A stretch of 64,000 bases of DNA from Bacillota bacterium (GTDB taxonomy: Bacteria; Bacillota; Clostridia; Oscillospirales; Ruminococcaceae): NCBI GenBank assembly GCA_023457355.1, contig JAEWLW010000075.1:6260-70259 (forward strand), written 5' to 3'. Below the pieces are notes generated by a model. It was given only the letters and a program-made list of their open reading frames with translations, did not search any database and was not told the origin of the DNA. Each line of letters begins with the position of its first letter. Within the stretch, counting starts at the first letter, position 1. Shown piece after piece: positions 35,469-44,318 of the stretch. A program made the translations under genes and the position numbers.

Positions 35469-36626
35469 ATGATTACAAACGGATTTACCTACATCGCATT
35501 CCTGGTATTTTTCTCATCAATGCTGGTTGCAGTCAAAAAAGCAACCAAGTGGAAAATCTTTGACTATGTTCCGCCTATTGTTATGGTGTACCTGTTCAAT
35601 ATGATTTTCTGCACCTTCAACCTCTGGGATATGGGCGCCACTTCCGCCGCTTATTCGGCAACCAAGAACAATCTGCTCTACGCGATGATCTTTGTCATGC
35701 TGCTGCGCTGTGATTTCCGCAAGCTCGCCAAGCTTGGCGGCCGCATGATCACCATCTTTATGGGGGGCGCACTCTCCATTGCGTTCGGTTTTGTCGTTGC
35801 ATATGTTGTCTTTAAGGGCTCTCTGGGCGTAGAATCCTGGCGTGCGCTGGCTGCGCTTGCCGCTTCGTGGATCGGCGGTTCCGGCAATATGGCCGCTGTG
35901 CAGGATGCGCTGGCCGTTCCCGAAGCCGATCTCGGCGCCGCGCTGATTGTGGATACAATCTATTATTCCGTGTGGATTGCGCTGCTGCTTATTGTTATTC
36001 CGTTCGCCTCTAAGTGGAATAAGGCGGTGAAGGCCGATACCTCAAAGCTTGATGCGATTGCAGCCGCTGCAAACGCAGAGTTGAACAGCCAAAAAGAGCC
36101 GATTGATTTCACCTCCCTGTTCACGCTGCTAGGCTTGTCCCTGATAATCTCGGCGCTTTGCCAGAAGCTTGGCGGCGTCCTCGCCTACGGTCTGATAGAT
36201 AAAGGGACCGCCACTGTTCTGCTGATTACCGCCGTAGGTCTGCTTGCCGCAATGTCGCCTCTGGGCAAAATGTCCGGCGTTGAAGAAATGTCCAACATCT
36301 ACCTGTATGTCGTCATTGCCTTACTGGCTTCCCGCGCCGGCTTAAACGAGCTGCTTGACGCGCCCATGTGGCTGGTTGCCGGTTTGTTGGTTCTGGTTAT
36401 CCATGTTGTCATTATGTTCATCCTTTCCAGGCTGTTCCACTGGGACCTCTGTATGGTATCCACCGCTTCACTGGCCAACATCGGCGGTTCAGCGTCTGCG
36501 CCAATCGTTGCCTCCGCCTATAACGGTTCCTACGCCGGTATCGGCGTTCTGATGGGCGTGCTTGGCGCGGCTATCGGTAACATTATGGGCCTGGCGTGCG
36601 GCAGCATTATGCAGTTTTTTATCTGA
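35469..36626 (+). CDS. DUF819 family membrane transporter (YjcL-like)
   Basis: A 385-residue membrane protein with about ten hydrophobic segments and a short hydrophilic loop near 190-215. LAALAASWIGGSGNMAAVQ and STASLANIGGSASAPIVASAYN are internal pseudo-repeats typical of DUF819/YjcL proteins, which are predicted transporters of unknown substrate. The ATG at 35469 has AAGGGAGAG upstream; an in-frame ATG at 35451 overlaps that site. It lies between alanine dehydrogenase and peptide-degrading genes, so an amino-acid or small-peptide substrate is a reasonable guess. Confidence 0.82.
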   Translation: MITNGFTYIAFLVFFSSMLVAVKKATKWKIFDYVPPIVMVYLFNMIFCTFNLWDMGATSAAYSATKNNLLYAMIFVMLLRCDFRKLAKLGGRMITIFMGGALSIAFGFVVAYVVFKGSLGVESWRALAALAASWIGGSGNMAAVQDALAVPEADLGAALIVDTIYYSVWIALLLIVIPFASKWNKAVKADTSKLDAIAAAANAELNSQKEPIDFTSLFTLLGLSLIISALCQKLGGVLAYGLIDKGTATVLLITAVGLLAAMSPLGKMSGVEEMSNIYLYVVIALLASRAGLNELLDAPMWLVAGLLVLVIHVVIMFILSRLFHWDLCMVSTASLANIGGSASAPIVASAYNGSYAGIGVLMGVLGAAIGNIMGLACGSIMQFFI

Positions 36627-36664
36627 ACCTTTGCCGGCGTGTGCTTATTCAATAGGAGTTCGTT

Positions 36665-38044
36665 ATGAATCAAAACCATTATTTTAAGTATCTGAACATC
36701 GGCCTGCCCGACGATATCCTGCGCCGCAAGATTTACGGGGATTTTGATGGGGCGATTCGGCTGATTGATAAAAAGCTCGCATCACAAAACCTTCCGCAGG
36801 CTTTTCGCAACTGCCTGATCGTCGAGCGGGAGATCATGCTGCGGCTTCCGGAAAACTACCCCTTTACAAAAGCTCAGGCGGTGGCGCGTGTACAGTTGCA
36901 TATTCCCGATTTTACCGAAGAGGCGTTTGACACCCTTGAGGCGGACGGGCGCATAGACTGGATTTATATCCGCGGGATACCGTACTATTTCGACCGCTTT
37001 TATGAAACGCTGCTCAAAACCGACGCCGCCTTCGCCGCAAGGGCAGGACAGTCTGATGTCCTGTCCGACGGCGCCGGCGGCCTCACGGCCGGCCCGCTCG
37101 ACCGTATTGCCAAAATCATGCGTGAAAAAGGAAACTTTTCCAATCGCATTCACATGCGTGCCAGTGTGCGGATAAAAGACGCAGTTTTTAAAACGGGAGA
37201 AATTGTTCGCATTCATTTGCCCCTCCCCTGTGCCTGTGCGCAGCAACGTGAAATAAAAATAGAGCACATGGACCCGCCGGGGGGGATTATCGCCCCGGAG
37301 GACGCACCGCAGCGCACCGTATGCTGGGAGAAGCGTATGACGGAAAATCATGCCTTTACGGTGGAATATTCCTATATTCATACCGCCCATTACCACGACC
37401 TGTCAACGGTTATCCCCGACAAAAGTCAGCCGGATTTTGACACCTGTGAGCAACCGCCGCACATTATGTTTACCCCGTATATCCGCGAACTGGTGCAGTC
37501 GCTGACCGAGGGCATGGATAATCCCTTGGATAAGGCCCGTGCTTTTTATGATTTTCTAACATTGAATGTAAAGTATTCCTTTGTGCGCGCTTACTTTGCG
37601 TTGGAGAATATTCCCGAAACCTGTGCCAGAAACCTTATGGGCGACTGCGGTATGATGGCGCTGCTGTTCATAACCCTCTGCCGCTGCGCCGGCATTCCCG
37701 CCAGATGGCAAAGCGGGCTCTACACGCGGCCGGATTTCTGCGGCGGGCACGACTGGGCTATGTTCTATGTGGCGCCCTGTGGCTGGCTTTATGCCGACCC
37801 GTCTTTCGGGTGCGGCGCGGTAAGGGAGCACAACGAAGAGCGCCGCAGATTCTATTTTGGAAATCTGGACGCTTTTCGCATGGTGGCCAACACCCGTTTT
37901 CAGTCCGATTTCACCATTGCAAAACATTATTGGCGCACCGACCCCTACGACAACCAGCTCGGTGAAATTGAGACTTCCCAACGCGGCCTGCGCTATTTTG
38001 AGTATGACCGCTCTAAGGAGGTTGTGGGCTACGAAGAGCTCTAA
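36665..38044 (+). CDS. Transglutaminase-like domain protein
   Basis: A 459-residue cytoplasmic protein. The C-terminal half carries a transglutaminase-like protease fold with the triad visible as Cys in MGDCGMMALLF, His in GGHDWAMFYV and Asp in YADPSFG. The N-terminal 150 residues are helical and unassigned; the middle holds a beta-rich region (VRIKDAVFKTGEIVRIHLPLP). There is no signal peptide. Such proteins are usually peptidases or amidases. It is followed after 50 bases by a dipeptidase gene and preceded by DUF819 and ald, consistent with peptide breakdown. Confidence 0.85.
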   Translation: MNQNHYFKYLNIGLPDDILRRKIYGDFDGAIRLIDKKLASQNLPQAFRNCLIVEREIMLRLPENYPFTKAQAVARVQLHIPDFTEEAFDTLEADGRIDWIYIRGIPYYFDRFYETLLKTDAAFAARAGQSDVLSDGAGGLTAGPLDRIAKIMREKGNFSNRIHMRASVRIKDAVFKTGEIVRIHLPLPCACAQQREIKIEHMDPPGGIIAPEDAPQRTVCWEKRMTENHAFTVEYSYIHTAHYHDLSTVIPDKSQPDFDTCEQPPHIMFTPYIRELVQSLTEGMDNPLDKARAFYDFLTLNVKYSFVRAYFALENIPETCARNLMGDCGMMALLFITLCRCAGIPARWQSGLYTRPDFCGGHDWAMFYVAPCGWLYADPSFGCGAVREHNEERRRFYFGNLDAFRMVANTRFQSDFTIAKHYWRTDPYDNQLGEIETSQRGLRYFEYDRSKEVVGYEEL

Positions 38045-38094
38045 TGCCTGTTGCCATCATGCAGGCGCATCACGCTATGATAAGAGGGACCATT

Positions 38095-39045
38095 ATGAAT
38101 CCTTATGCTCTGATTGATCTTCACTGCGATACCCTTACCGACTGGAAATATACCAGCACCGGCAATCCGGATACCCTTAACGACCCCAAACGGGTGCTCT
38201 CGCTTTCATCCATTCCCGCCGGTGTGCACTGGGCGCAATTCTTTGCTGTGTTTATACCCGACGAGGAGCGCGGACAGGCGGCGATTGAGTATTTTGATTT
38301 TAACCACCGCAGCTTTGAACGGCAGATGAAGCAGTTTGCCGACCGGGTCGTCCCCTGCCGTTCTTTTACCGATATGAAGGAAGCCTTTGCCCAGAACAAA
38401 ACCGCGGCGTTTTTAACCGTCGAGAACGGTTCTGCGCTGGCAGGGGATATAAACCGCGTCAAAGTACTGGCAGAAGCGGGTGTCAGGGCTATCACGCTGG
38501 TTTGGAACGGCGAAAATGAGATCGGTTCGGGACACACGACCGATCATGGACTTTCCGACTTCGGGCGAGCGGTGATTCCCGAGCTTGAAAAGAACGGGAT
38601 ACTGGTTGATATTTCACATCTTAACGACCCCGGCTTTTGCGATTTGTTGGCGGTAGCTACAAAACCGTTTCTGGCAACCCATTCCAACGCCCGCGCGATC
38701 TGCGGCCACAAGCGCAATCTGACTGATGAGATGATCCGTGAGATGGTAAGCCGCGGCTGCCTGATTGGGCTGAACTATTTTGTCAGATTCCTCAGGGATG
38801 ACGGACTGGTGGAAAGCCTTGACGATATCTACCGCCATACCATGCACTTTCTTGAGCTGGGCGCAGAAAATAACCTGTCGCTTGGGTCGGATTTTGACGG
38901 CGCCGTACTGCCGGAATGCCTCAATACCCCTTCAAAGGCGGCCGGAATTTACGAGTATTTTCTCTCGCGCGGGCTCAGCCAGAAAGTTGCCGACGGCATT
39001 CTTTACCGAAATGCATGGGATTTTTTCAAGGAAAATCTTTTATAA
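38095..39045 (+). CDS. Membrane dipeptidase, peptidase family M19
   Basis: A 316-residue zinc dipeptidase of the renal dipeptidase family. Metal ligands are in DLHCDT (His-x-Asp) and TVENGSAL (bridging Glu), with further ligands in VDISHLN and ATHSNARAI; SLGSDFDGA follows near the C-terminus. The ATG at 38095 has AAGAGGG 8 bases upstream; the frame is open further 5' but lacks family similarity. It probably hydrolyses dipeptides, perhaps with a D-residue, releasing alanine for alanine dehydrogenase. It has no signal peptide, unlike the mammalian enzyme. Confidence 0.9.
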   Translation: MNPYALIDLHCDTLTDWKYTSTGNPDTLNDPKRVLSLSSIPAGVHWAQFFAVFIPDEERGQAAIEYFDFNHRSFERQMKQFADRVVPCRSFTDMKEAFAQNKTAAFLTVENGSALAGDINRVKVLAEAGVRAITLVWNGENEIGSGHTTDHGLSDFGRAVIPELEKNGILVDISHLNDPGFCDLLAVATKPFLATHSNARAICGHKRNLTDEMIREMVSRGCLIGLNYFVRFLRDDGLVESLDDIYRHTMHFLELGAENNLSLGSDFDGAVLPECLNTPSKAAGIYEYFLSRGLSQKVADGILYRNAWDFFKENLL

Positions 39046-39103
39046 CCGGCACGGCTTATTGCGGTTAAACAATGCTCGGCCATGGCGTAGCCGATCCAAA
39101 ATT

Positions 39104-39146
39104 CAACAGGGCACGTTGTCAAACCATTTGGCAACGTGCCCTGTTG
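39104..39146. repeat. Perfect 15-bp inverted repeat
   Basis: CAACAGGGCACGTTG and CAACGTGCCCTGTTG are separated by 13 bases. There is no T-run. It may be a dispersed intergenic element or an mRNA 3'-end structure of the dipeptidase unit. Confidence 0.6.
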
Positions 39147-39250
39147 TCCCCGAAAGCGGCACAGGCCAGCCTCCGCTTTACCGCCGCCCGCCGGGAACGC
39201 CCTGATGTCACTTCAGCTTTGACCAAGCTAGACCATCGGGGCAGCAGCAA

Positions 39251-39296
39251 AAAAACGGAGCCAAAGCATCTCTTAGGTGCTTTGGCTCCGTTTTTT
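39251..39296. terminator. Bidirectional intrinsic terminator between dipeptidase and cstA
   Basis: An 18-bp perfect stem, AAAAACGGAGCCAAAGCA with TGCTTTGGCTCCGTTTTT, carries A and T tracts on both sides. It serves the convergent dipeptidase (+) and cstA (-) genes. Confidence 0.9.
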
Positions 39297-39308
39297 ATGA
39301 ATGCCTAT

Positions 39309-41009
39309 TTACGAAGCTTTTTGGACACTGTTTTTATGATCAAACAGGGCCTTTAAGCCCTGAACAGCGACGCAGATGCCAAGCGCCAGGACCAGTACGG
39401 CAAACACAAGCTGAATTGTATCGGCAAAAGGAGATGCACTGGTTCTGCCGGCAAAGGCGGACGCCAACTGTGCAATTTTGATGATAAGAGCAGTGAAGGT
39501 GACGGCAATCATGAAGAAAAAGGGAACAAACATCATACCGTAGGCGCGCTTTGTTCTTTTAAGGAATACGGCACAAGCGATAAATGCAAGGGCGGAAAGC
39601 AACTGATTTGCTGAACCGAATAGCGGCCAAATGGAAGAATACCCCGCTTTGGCAAGGAAATAGGCGAACACCAGGGTGGCGGCTGTCGCAAAATATTTGT
39701 TTGTTAAAACACTGTGCGCGGCACTTCTTTGCGTTTCATCGCCGGATTCCTGAAAAAACTCCTGGAACGAAAGACGGCCGATTCTCGCGACCGAATCCAG
39801 GGATGTAAGCGCGAAGGCTGAAACAGCCAGGTTGATAAGCGCAAACACCGTATCTTTAGGCAGCCCCAACTGTGCAAGGAAATTTGCAATAGCGCCCGCA
39901 AAAATTTGAGGGGGCGTTATATAACCCTGTTCTGCCGCAGCACCAACTGCAAATGAAGCAACCGCTATGAGTGCCACAACGGCCAGCAGGCTCTCCAACA
40001 GCATGGCGCCAAACGAAATGGGCAGCATATGCTTTTCACTTTTAATCTGCTTGGAAGAGGTGCCCGATGAGATCAGAGAATGGAACCCGGAAACGGCTCC
40101 GCAGGCAATGGTGACAAATAAAATAGGGAACATCGGCTGACCGTTAACGGCGAACCCGGTAAACGCCGGCAAATGAATCTGCGGGTTGGCGCACAAAACA
40201 CCCAGCAGCGCCGCCGCAATCATCGCAACCAGCAAATAGCTGTTCAGATAATCTCTCGGCTGAAGCAGGGCCCAGACGGGCGTGACCGATGCGATAAAAA
40301 TATACATAAACACAACGATATGCCAGCTGCCCTGACCGACATAAACAGGCGAATGGAGGCCGAACGCTATGGCCGAGATCAGCATGATTATCGCAATGGC
40401 CGTGTTGACCCATTTGTTAAGCTTTGCATAGCGCAAAATCATCCCCAATACGACGGCTTCGGCGATGAACAGCAGCGAAGTGGTTGCAACCGCGCCGTTT
40501 GCATAAATGGCAGATCTTGTGCCGTCTGCTGCGGTTAAAAAGCCGTTGAAGGTTCCCGCCACAACATCGGCAAATGCGGCGACGACCAGAATGCAGAACA
40601 GCCAGCAAAACAGAAGAAACAGCTTTTTGCCAAGCTTTCCGATATATGTTTCGATAATGTACCCGATCGTGCGTCCCTTGTTTCTGACCGACGCATACAT
40701 CGCTGCAAAATCCTGTACGGCGCCGATGAAGATACCGCCGAATAACACCCAAAGGAAAACGGGCAGCCACCCGAACATAGCAGCCACAATAGGCCCGTTG
40801 ATGGGGCCTGCACCCGCGATGGAAGCAAATTGGTGGCCAAATACAACACTGGATTCCGCCGGCACGTAATCGACGCCGTCCTCCATCTCAAAGGCCGGGG
40901 TTCTGGCCTTGGGGTCAATTCCCCACTTTTTCTCCAGCCATCTGCCGTATAGAAGATAGGCTGCCCCCAGCACGGCGATGGCAATGACCATCATGGATAT
41001 TCCTGTCAT
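39309..41009 (-). CDS. cstA: CstA/BtsT-family carbon starvation transporter
   Basis: A 566-residue polytopic protein with around 16 hydrophobic segments. FGHQFASIAGAGPINGPIVAA, VRNKGRTIGYIIETYIG and FHSLISSGTSSKQI are typical of the CstA family, which imports peptides and/or pyruvate. The ATG at 41009 has AAGGAGG 8 bases upstream; the frame extends 5' into the leader RNA, which is not coding. It is preceded by a T-box leader and a consensus promoter, so expression should rise when a particular tRNA is uncharged. That favours a role in peptide or amino-acid supply. Confidence 0.93.
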   Translation of the reverse strand: MTGISMMVIAIAVLGAAYLLYGRWLEKKWGIDPKARTPAFEMEDGVDYVPAESSVVFGHQFASIAGAGPINGPIVAAMFGWLPVFLWVLFGGIFIGAVQDFAAMYASVRNKGRTIGYIIETYIGKLGKKLFLLFCWLFCILVVAAFADVVAGTFNGFLTAADGTRSAIYANGAVATTSLLFIAEAVVLGMILRYAKLNKWVNTAIAIIMLISAIAFGLHSPVYVGQGSWHIVVFMYIFIASVTPVWALLQPRDYLNSYLLVAMIAAALLGVLCANPQIHLPAFTGFAVNGQPMFPILFVTIACGAVSGFHSLISSGTSSKQIKSEKHMLPISFGAMLLESLLAVVALIAVASFAVGAAAEQGYITPPQIFAGAIANFLAQLGLPKDTVFALINLAVSAFALTSLDSVARIGRLSFQEFFQESGDETQRSAAHSVLTNKYFATAATLVFAYFLAKAGYSSIWPLFGSANQLLSALAFIACAVFLKRTKRAYGMMFVPFFFMIAVTFTALIIKIAQLASAFAGRTSASPFADTIQLVFAVLVLALGICVAVQGLKALFDHKNSVQKAS

Positions 41010-41029
41010 TATTTTTTCCTCCTTAAAAC

Positions 41030-41306
41030 AAAAAACTTCGTCCCTGAAACAGAGACGAAGTAATATACTCCGTGGTACCACACTGATTGCCCGCAATAAG
41101 CGAGCCGCTTTAACGGCAGCAGACACTGCCTGACTCTGTAACGGGAGCCCCCCGGTTTAACTTACTTTTGCAACAGGGTGTTCAGTAAACAACTCATGAG
41201 CGATACCCCCACCAGAAGCCTCTCTCCGGCTTGCACCAAACACCGTCTCTCTGTGCAGAAAGCAACATGGGGTCTTATCTCAATCGACGTTTTTAATGTC
41301 TATTTT
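41030..41306 (-). ncRNA. T-box riboswitch leader of cstA
   Basis: On the minus strand the canonical T-box antiterminator sequence CAGTGTGGTACCACGG lies at about 41068-41083. It is followed by the competing terminator ACTTCGTC...GACGAAGTTTTTT (about 41034-41062) and then the cstA ribosome site. Upstream the leader has the stem I distal-loop-like GGTGCAAGCC and GAGAG segments. I could not fold stem I well enough to name the specifier codon. The leader starts near 41306 from the promoter at 41313-41341. Confidence 0.88.
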
Positions 41307-41312
41307 TTAGTC

Positions 41313-41341
41313 AGTATAAATATTGATTGATAATTTGTCAA
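41313..41341 (-). promoter_or_regulatory. Consensus sigma-A promoter of the cstA T-box leader
   Basis: On the minus strand TTGACA (41341-41336) and TATACT (41318-41313) are separated by exactly 17 bases. Transcription would start near 41306, giving a leader of about 300 bases. Confidence 0.85.
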
Positions 41342-41584
41342 CCTTCCGTCAACAAATTATCGCTAAGGGATAAAAGTTATCAATACATCCTTAAAAATTA
41401 TAGATATATTAATAATGGATCCATTGCTGCAAGAGCAGATAAGCATTCCTAAAGCGTAATCCGTAATTTTCTTACATTATGAGCTGGCGCGCTCAACTTT
41501 TTGCCTATATATATTGGCACACAAAAGATTTTCATGGTAAAGTAGAGGACAAAAGAAAAAATTTTCAAAAAGTCTTACGAAATT

Positions 41585-41608
41585 GCAACCAATTAAGATT
41601 TTTCCGTA
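41585..41608 (+). promoter_or_regulatory. Possible ECF-type promoter upstream of the sigma gene
   Basis: GCAACC and CGTA are separated by 14 bases and precede the sigma factor gene by about 45 bases. An AAC element followed by CGT is the usual form of promoters read by ECF sigma factors, so autoregulation is likely. Confidence 0.45.
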
Positions 41609-41651
41609 GTTAATAGATGGGACTAAAAATAATCGGAGAGGGGACCAAAGG

Positions 41652-42209
41652 TTGAAGGACAGTGACATAATCGCTCTGTACTGGGATCGTTCTGAAACGG
41701 CGATTGAAGAAACGGAAAAGAAATATGGCAAGCTGTGCAAACATATTGCCATGAACATTTTACAAGATACCGAAGATGTCGGTGAAAGTGTCAACGACAC
41801 TTATCTCGGTGTCTGGAATTCGATTCCGCCGCACCGGCCGGCTGTTTTTTCTGCGTTTCTTTGCAGAATTGCGCGCAACTGTGCGCTGAAAAAATATCAC
41901 TACAACCACTCAAAAAAACGAAATGTTCAGGTTGAAGTTTCTTTATCGGAGCTGGAAGAGTGCCTCTTTCATGCGGCGGATGGCGTTAACGCCGTCGAAA
42001 AGGAAATAGCGGCCAAGGCTATCAGTGCGTTTTTGCGCACGATGAGTTACGAAAACAGAAATGTGTTTATGCGGCGATATTGGTTTTTCGATTCCGTCTC
42101 GGAGATTGCAAAGCGCTTTGCAATCAGTGAAAGCAAAGTCAAATCCATATTGTTCAGGACAAGAGGCAAGCTTCGGGACTATTTGAAGAAAGAAGGCATT
42201 GAAATATGA
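41652..42209 (+). CDS. ECF-like sigma-70 family sigma factor
   Basis: A 185-residue two-domain sigma factor. The sigma-2 region includes LQDTEDVGESVNDTYLGVWNSI and FLCRIARNCALKKYH; the sigma-4 region includes VFMRRYWFFDSVSEIAKRF and SESKVKSILFRTRGKLRDYL, a helix-turn-helix for the -35 element. It starts at TTG with GGAGAGGGG about 8 bases upstream. The stop overlaps an RsgI-like anti-sigma gene by four bases, so the pair form a sigma/anti-sigma module. The protein is shorter than Bacillus SigI. Confidence 0.9.
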   Translation: MKDSDIIALYWDRSETAIEETEKKYGKLCKHIAMNILQDTEDVGESVNDTYLGVWNSIPPHRPAVFSAFLCRIARNCALKKYHYNHSKKRNVQVEVSLSELEECLFHAADGVNAVEKEIAAKAISAFLRTMSYENRNVFMRRYWFFDSVSEIAKRFAISESKVKSILFRTRGKLRDYLKKEGIEI

Positions 42210-43339
42210 TTAACGATAAAATTATGACAACGCTTGGCATGGTTGATGACGATATTATTGCGGAATCCATCAACGCTAAAGCTGCACCAAAAAATGCCGT
42301 TTGGCTGCGGCTAGGCATTGCAGCCTCCTGCGCGGCCTGCGTATTGGGTGCTGCCGGTATCGGCGCCTATGCCTATTACACCCCTGCATCCTATGTGAGC
42401 CTGGATGTGAACCCCTCCATTGAATATTCCCTCAATACCTTTAATCGGGTATTATCGGCGACGGGCGTCAATGATGACGGCGAGAACATACTGGACGATA
42501 TCGGATCAGTCCGATTAAAAAATCAATCGATTGACCGGGCGATTCGAGAGACGATTAACGCCATTGCACAGCGGGGCTATTTCCCGTTGGATGATGAGGG
42601 CGGCGTGGTTATAGCCGTATATGATAAACAGCTGCAAAAGGCTGAAAAATTGTCAGAGAAATTGAAAGAGGCTGTAGAGCAGGTTGCGCAGGAAGAGAGC
42701 CTGGATGTGGATGTTGAATCCATGGCGGTGGGTGAGGAACGCGTTCAGGAAGCCAGGAGTCTGGGCGTCACGCCCGGAAAGCTCAATCTGGTAGAAAAGC
42801 TTCAGGCCAGCGCGCAAAATATCGACGACATTGATGTTGAAGAGTGGCTGAACAAATCTGTCAAAGAAATCATGAAGGAAACTAAGGCCAATAAAGCGCT
42901 CAATAAAGGCAAGAGCAGTAAAATTGATAATGGCGCTGACAAAGACTTGGATGAAGATTCTGATGTTACCCTCGATTCTGGGGAGGCGAGCAAAGCGGAG
43001 AAAGGCAACAGCGCCAATAAGCCGGATAAGGCAGCCGATAAGGCTGATAAGCAAGCCGATAAGGATGCGGACAAAGCGAACAATTCAGGCAACGGCAGCA
43101 GCGCAGACAAACCGCAGAATGGTGTCAAGAAAAATGACGACCCGGCAGCTTCGGATAACAACAACGGGTCGAATAAATCCGATAGTGCGACCAACAAGGG
43201 TCAATCCAAAAAGCTGTATGCAGCAATTGATTCAAATGCGGCCGATACGGCGGGCGCGGCTGAAGCAGATTCAGAAAAGGGCAAGAGCACTGAAAAAACA
43301 AATAAATCTGATAAGCCCGGCAAAAACAAGAGCAAGTAG
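42206..43339 (+). CDS. RsgI-like membrane anti-sigma factor with charged extracellular tail
   Basis: A 377-residue single-pass protein. A short cytoplasmic N-terminus (about 33 residues) precedes a membrane helix (RLGIAASCAACVLGAAGIGA). Next comes the RsgI extracytoplasmic motif YVSLDVNPSIEYSLNTFNRV at about 62-81, then a helical region to about 225. From about 230 to the end the sequence is low-complexity, rich in Lys, Asp, Asn, Ala and Ser with repeated DKADK-type units. It should hold the sigma factor inactive until an envelope signal acts on the outside. No carbohydrate-binding domain is recognised at the C-terminus, unlike some clostridial RsgI proteins. Confidence 0.85.
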   Translation: MINDKIMTTLGMVDDDIIAESINAKAAPKNAVWLRLGIAASCAACVLGAAGIGAYAYYTPASYVSLDVNPSIEYSLNTFNRVLSATGVNDDGENILDDIGSVRLKNQSIDRAIRETINAIAQRGYFPLDDEGGVVIAVYDKQLQKAEKLSEKLKEAVEQVAQEESLDVDVESMAVGEERVQEARSLGVTPGKLNLVEKLQASAQNIDDIDVEEWLNKSVKEIMKETKANKALNKGKSSKIDNGADKDLDEDSDVTLDSGEASKAEKGNSANKPDKAADKADKQADKDADKANNSGNGSSADKPQNGVKKNDDPAASDNNNGSNKSDSATNKGQSKKLYAAIDSNAADTAGAAEADSEKGKSTEKTNKSDKPGKNKSK

Positions 43340-43350
43340 CCGGGATAGCG

Positions 43351-43392
43351 ATGCGCAGGCGATAAAAACAGTGCTTTTTATCGCCTGCGCAT
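43351..43392. terminator. Perfect 18-bp hairpin after the anti-sigma gene
   Basis: ATGCGCAGGCGATAAAAA pairs with TTTTTATCGCCTGCGCAT across a 6-base loop. The A/T part of the stem can supply the U-tract, so it may terminate transcription; no separate T-run follows. Confidence 0.65.
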
Positions 43393-43509
43393 ATTGCTGT
43401 TTGAAAAAGCAAAATATATAATAATTGCAATAAACGGCGCGTCCGCTGACACCTATTAGTAGAATCGGAAAGCTTTACCGTATTTTTAAACAATAAGAGG
43501 TAAAACAAA

Positions 43510-44064
43510 ATGAAGAGAATTTTATCGTTGGTACTTGCGTTTGCTTTCTTGCTTATGGCAACAGCTTGCGGCGGCCAGAAAAATGTTTCTGGAACCATTA
43601 AGGATGATAAATCCATTCAGGATGTGCTCGACGCTGTGGACGTTAAATTCAACGAAAAGTATGGCGGTGATAACGGTGCCATCGCGATGAAAATGCCGAT
43701 TGACGACCAGTACCTGTCGGATTTTGTAGATCTCGACGCCTCGGCCTATGCGGAATTTGCAGGAACCGTTTCAATCTCGATGACGAATTCCGATGCGCTT
43801 TTTGCCGTCAAGGCCAAGGAGGGCAAAGTGGACGTTGTGCAGCAGGCGTTGGAAAAGCGCCTCTCCGACCTTGTTGCCCAATATGAAGCTTACCCCGTCA
43901 ACGGCTCGTATGACCGCGCCAAGGCCGGCGAGGTGTATGTTAAAGGAAACTATGTGTTTTTGATTGTCGTCGGTGTTTTGCCTGCACAGTCGGACGGCAC
44001 CGCGGACTTTGACGCCGACGTGCAGATGACAAAAGAGACCATCGACAGCCTGTTTAACGCCTGA
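43510..44064 (+). CDS. DUF4358 lipoprotein
   Basis: A 184-residue lipoprotein: signal peptide MKRILSLVLAFAFLLMATAC with lipidated Cys20, then a DUF4358-type domain containing DQYLSDFVDLDAS and FAVKAKEGKVDVVQQALEKR. The family is found beside MBOAT acyltransferases and DHHW proteins in Clostridia, as here, and is presumed to work with them at the outer face of the membrane. The ATG has AAGAGG upstream. A terminator follows and the next gene is 255 bases away. Confidence 0.8.
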   Translation: MKRILSLVLAFAFLLMATACGGQKNVSGTIKDDKSIQDVLDAVDVKFNEKYGGDNGAIAMKMPIDDQYLSDFVDLDASAYAEFAGTVSISMTNSDALFAVKAKEGKVDVVQQALEKRLSDLVAQYEAYPVNGSYDRAKAGEVYVKGNYVFLIVVGVLPAQSDGTADFDADVQMTKETIDSLFNA

Positions 44065-44150
44065 AAACAGGTTCCTTTTTAAAAAACCTTGATGTTTAAG
44101 TGCGTTTCTGCTAAATTATTAGCTGGATACTTTGTCCGGCTTATGCGCTA

Positions 44151-44184
44151 AAAAGCCTTCGCAGCCGAATCTGCGAAGGCTTTT
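44151..44184 (+). terminator. Intrinsic terminator after the DUF4358 gene
   Basis: A perfect 14-bp stem AAAAGCCTTCGCAG/CTGCGAAGGCTTTT with a 6-base loop. The A/T ends make it usable in either direction. Confidence 0.8.
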
Positions 44185-44318
44185 ACTGCGAACCTGCGTA
44201 AAGCGGGATTCGTATATAACCGACCATGTGGCCGCCTGTGCCCATGGCCCTGAATTTATGAATGTGCGCCGCCCTTACACAACGGAGCGTAGCATTCATT
44301 TGATTTTAGGAGGAGCCT

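Noticed and set aside
39104..39146. CRISPR-like repeat
   Set aside because: It is a single inverted repeat without spaced direct copies; no CRISPR array or cas gene was seen anywhere in the window.
41009..41126. Extended N-terminus of CstA
   Set aside because: These codons lie in the T-box antiterminator/terminator; the ATG at 41009 follows AAGGAGG and begins the family-conserved sequence.
42206..43339. Repetitive DNA element in the 3' part of the anti-sigma gene
   Set aside because: The repetition is at amino-acid level (DKADK-type) with variable codons, so it is a low-complexity protein tail, not a tandem DNA repeat.
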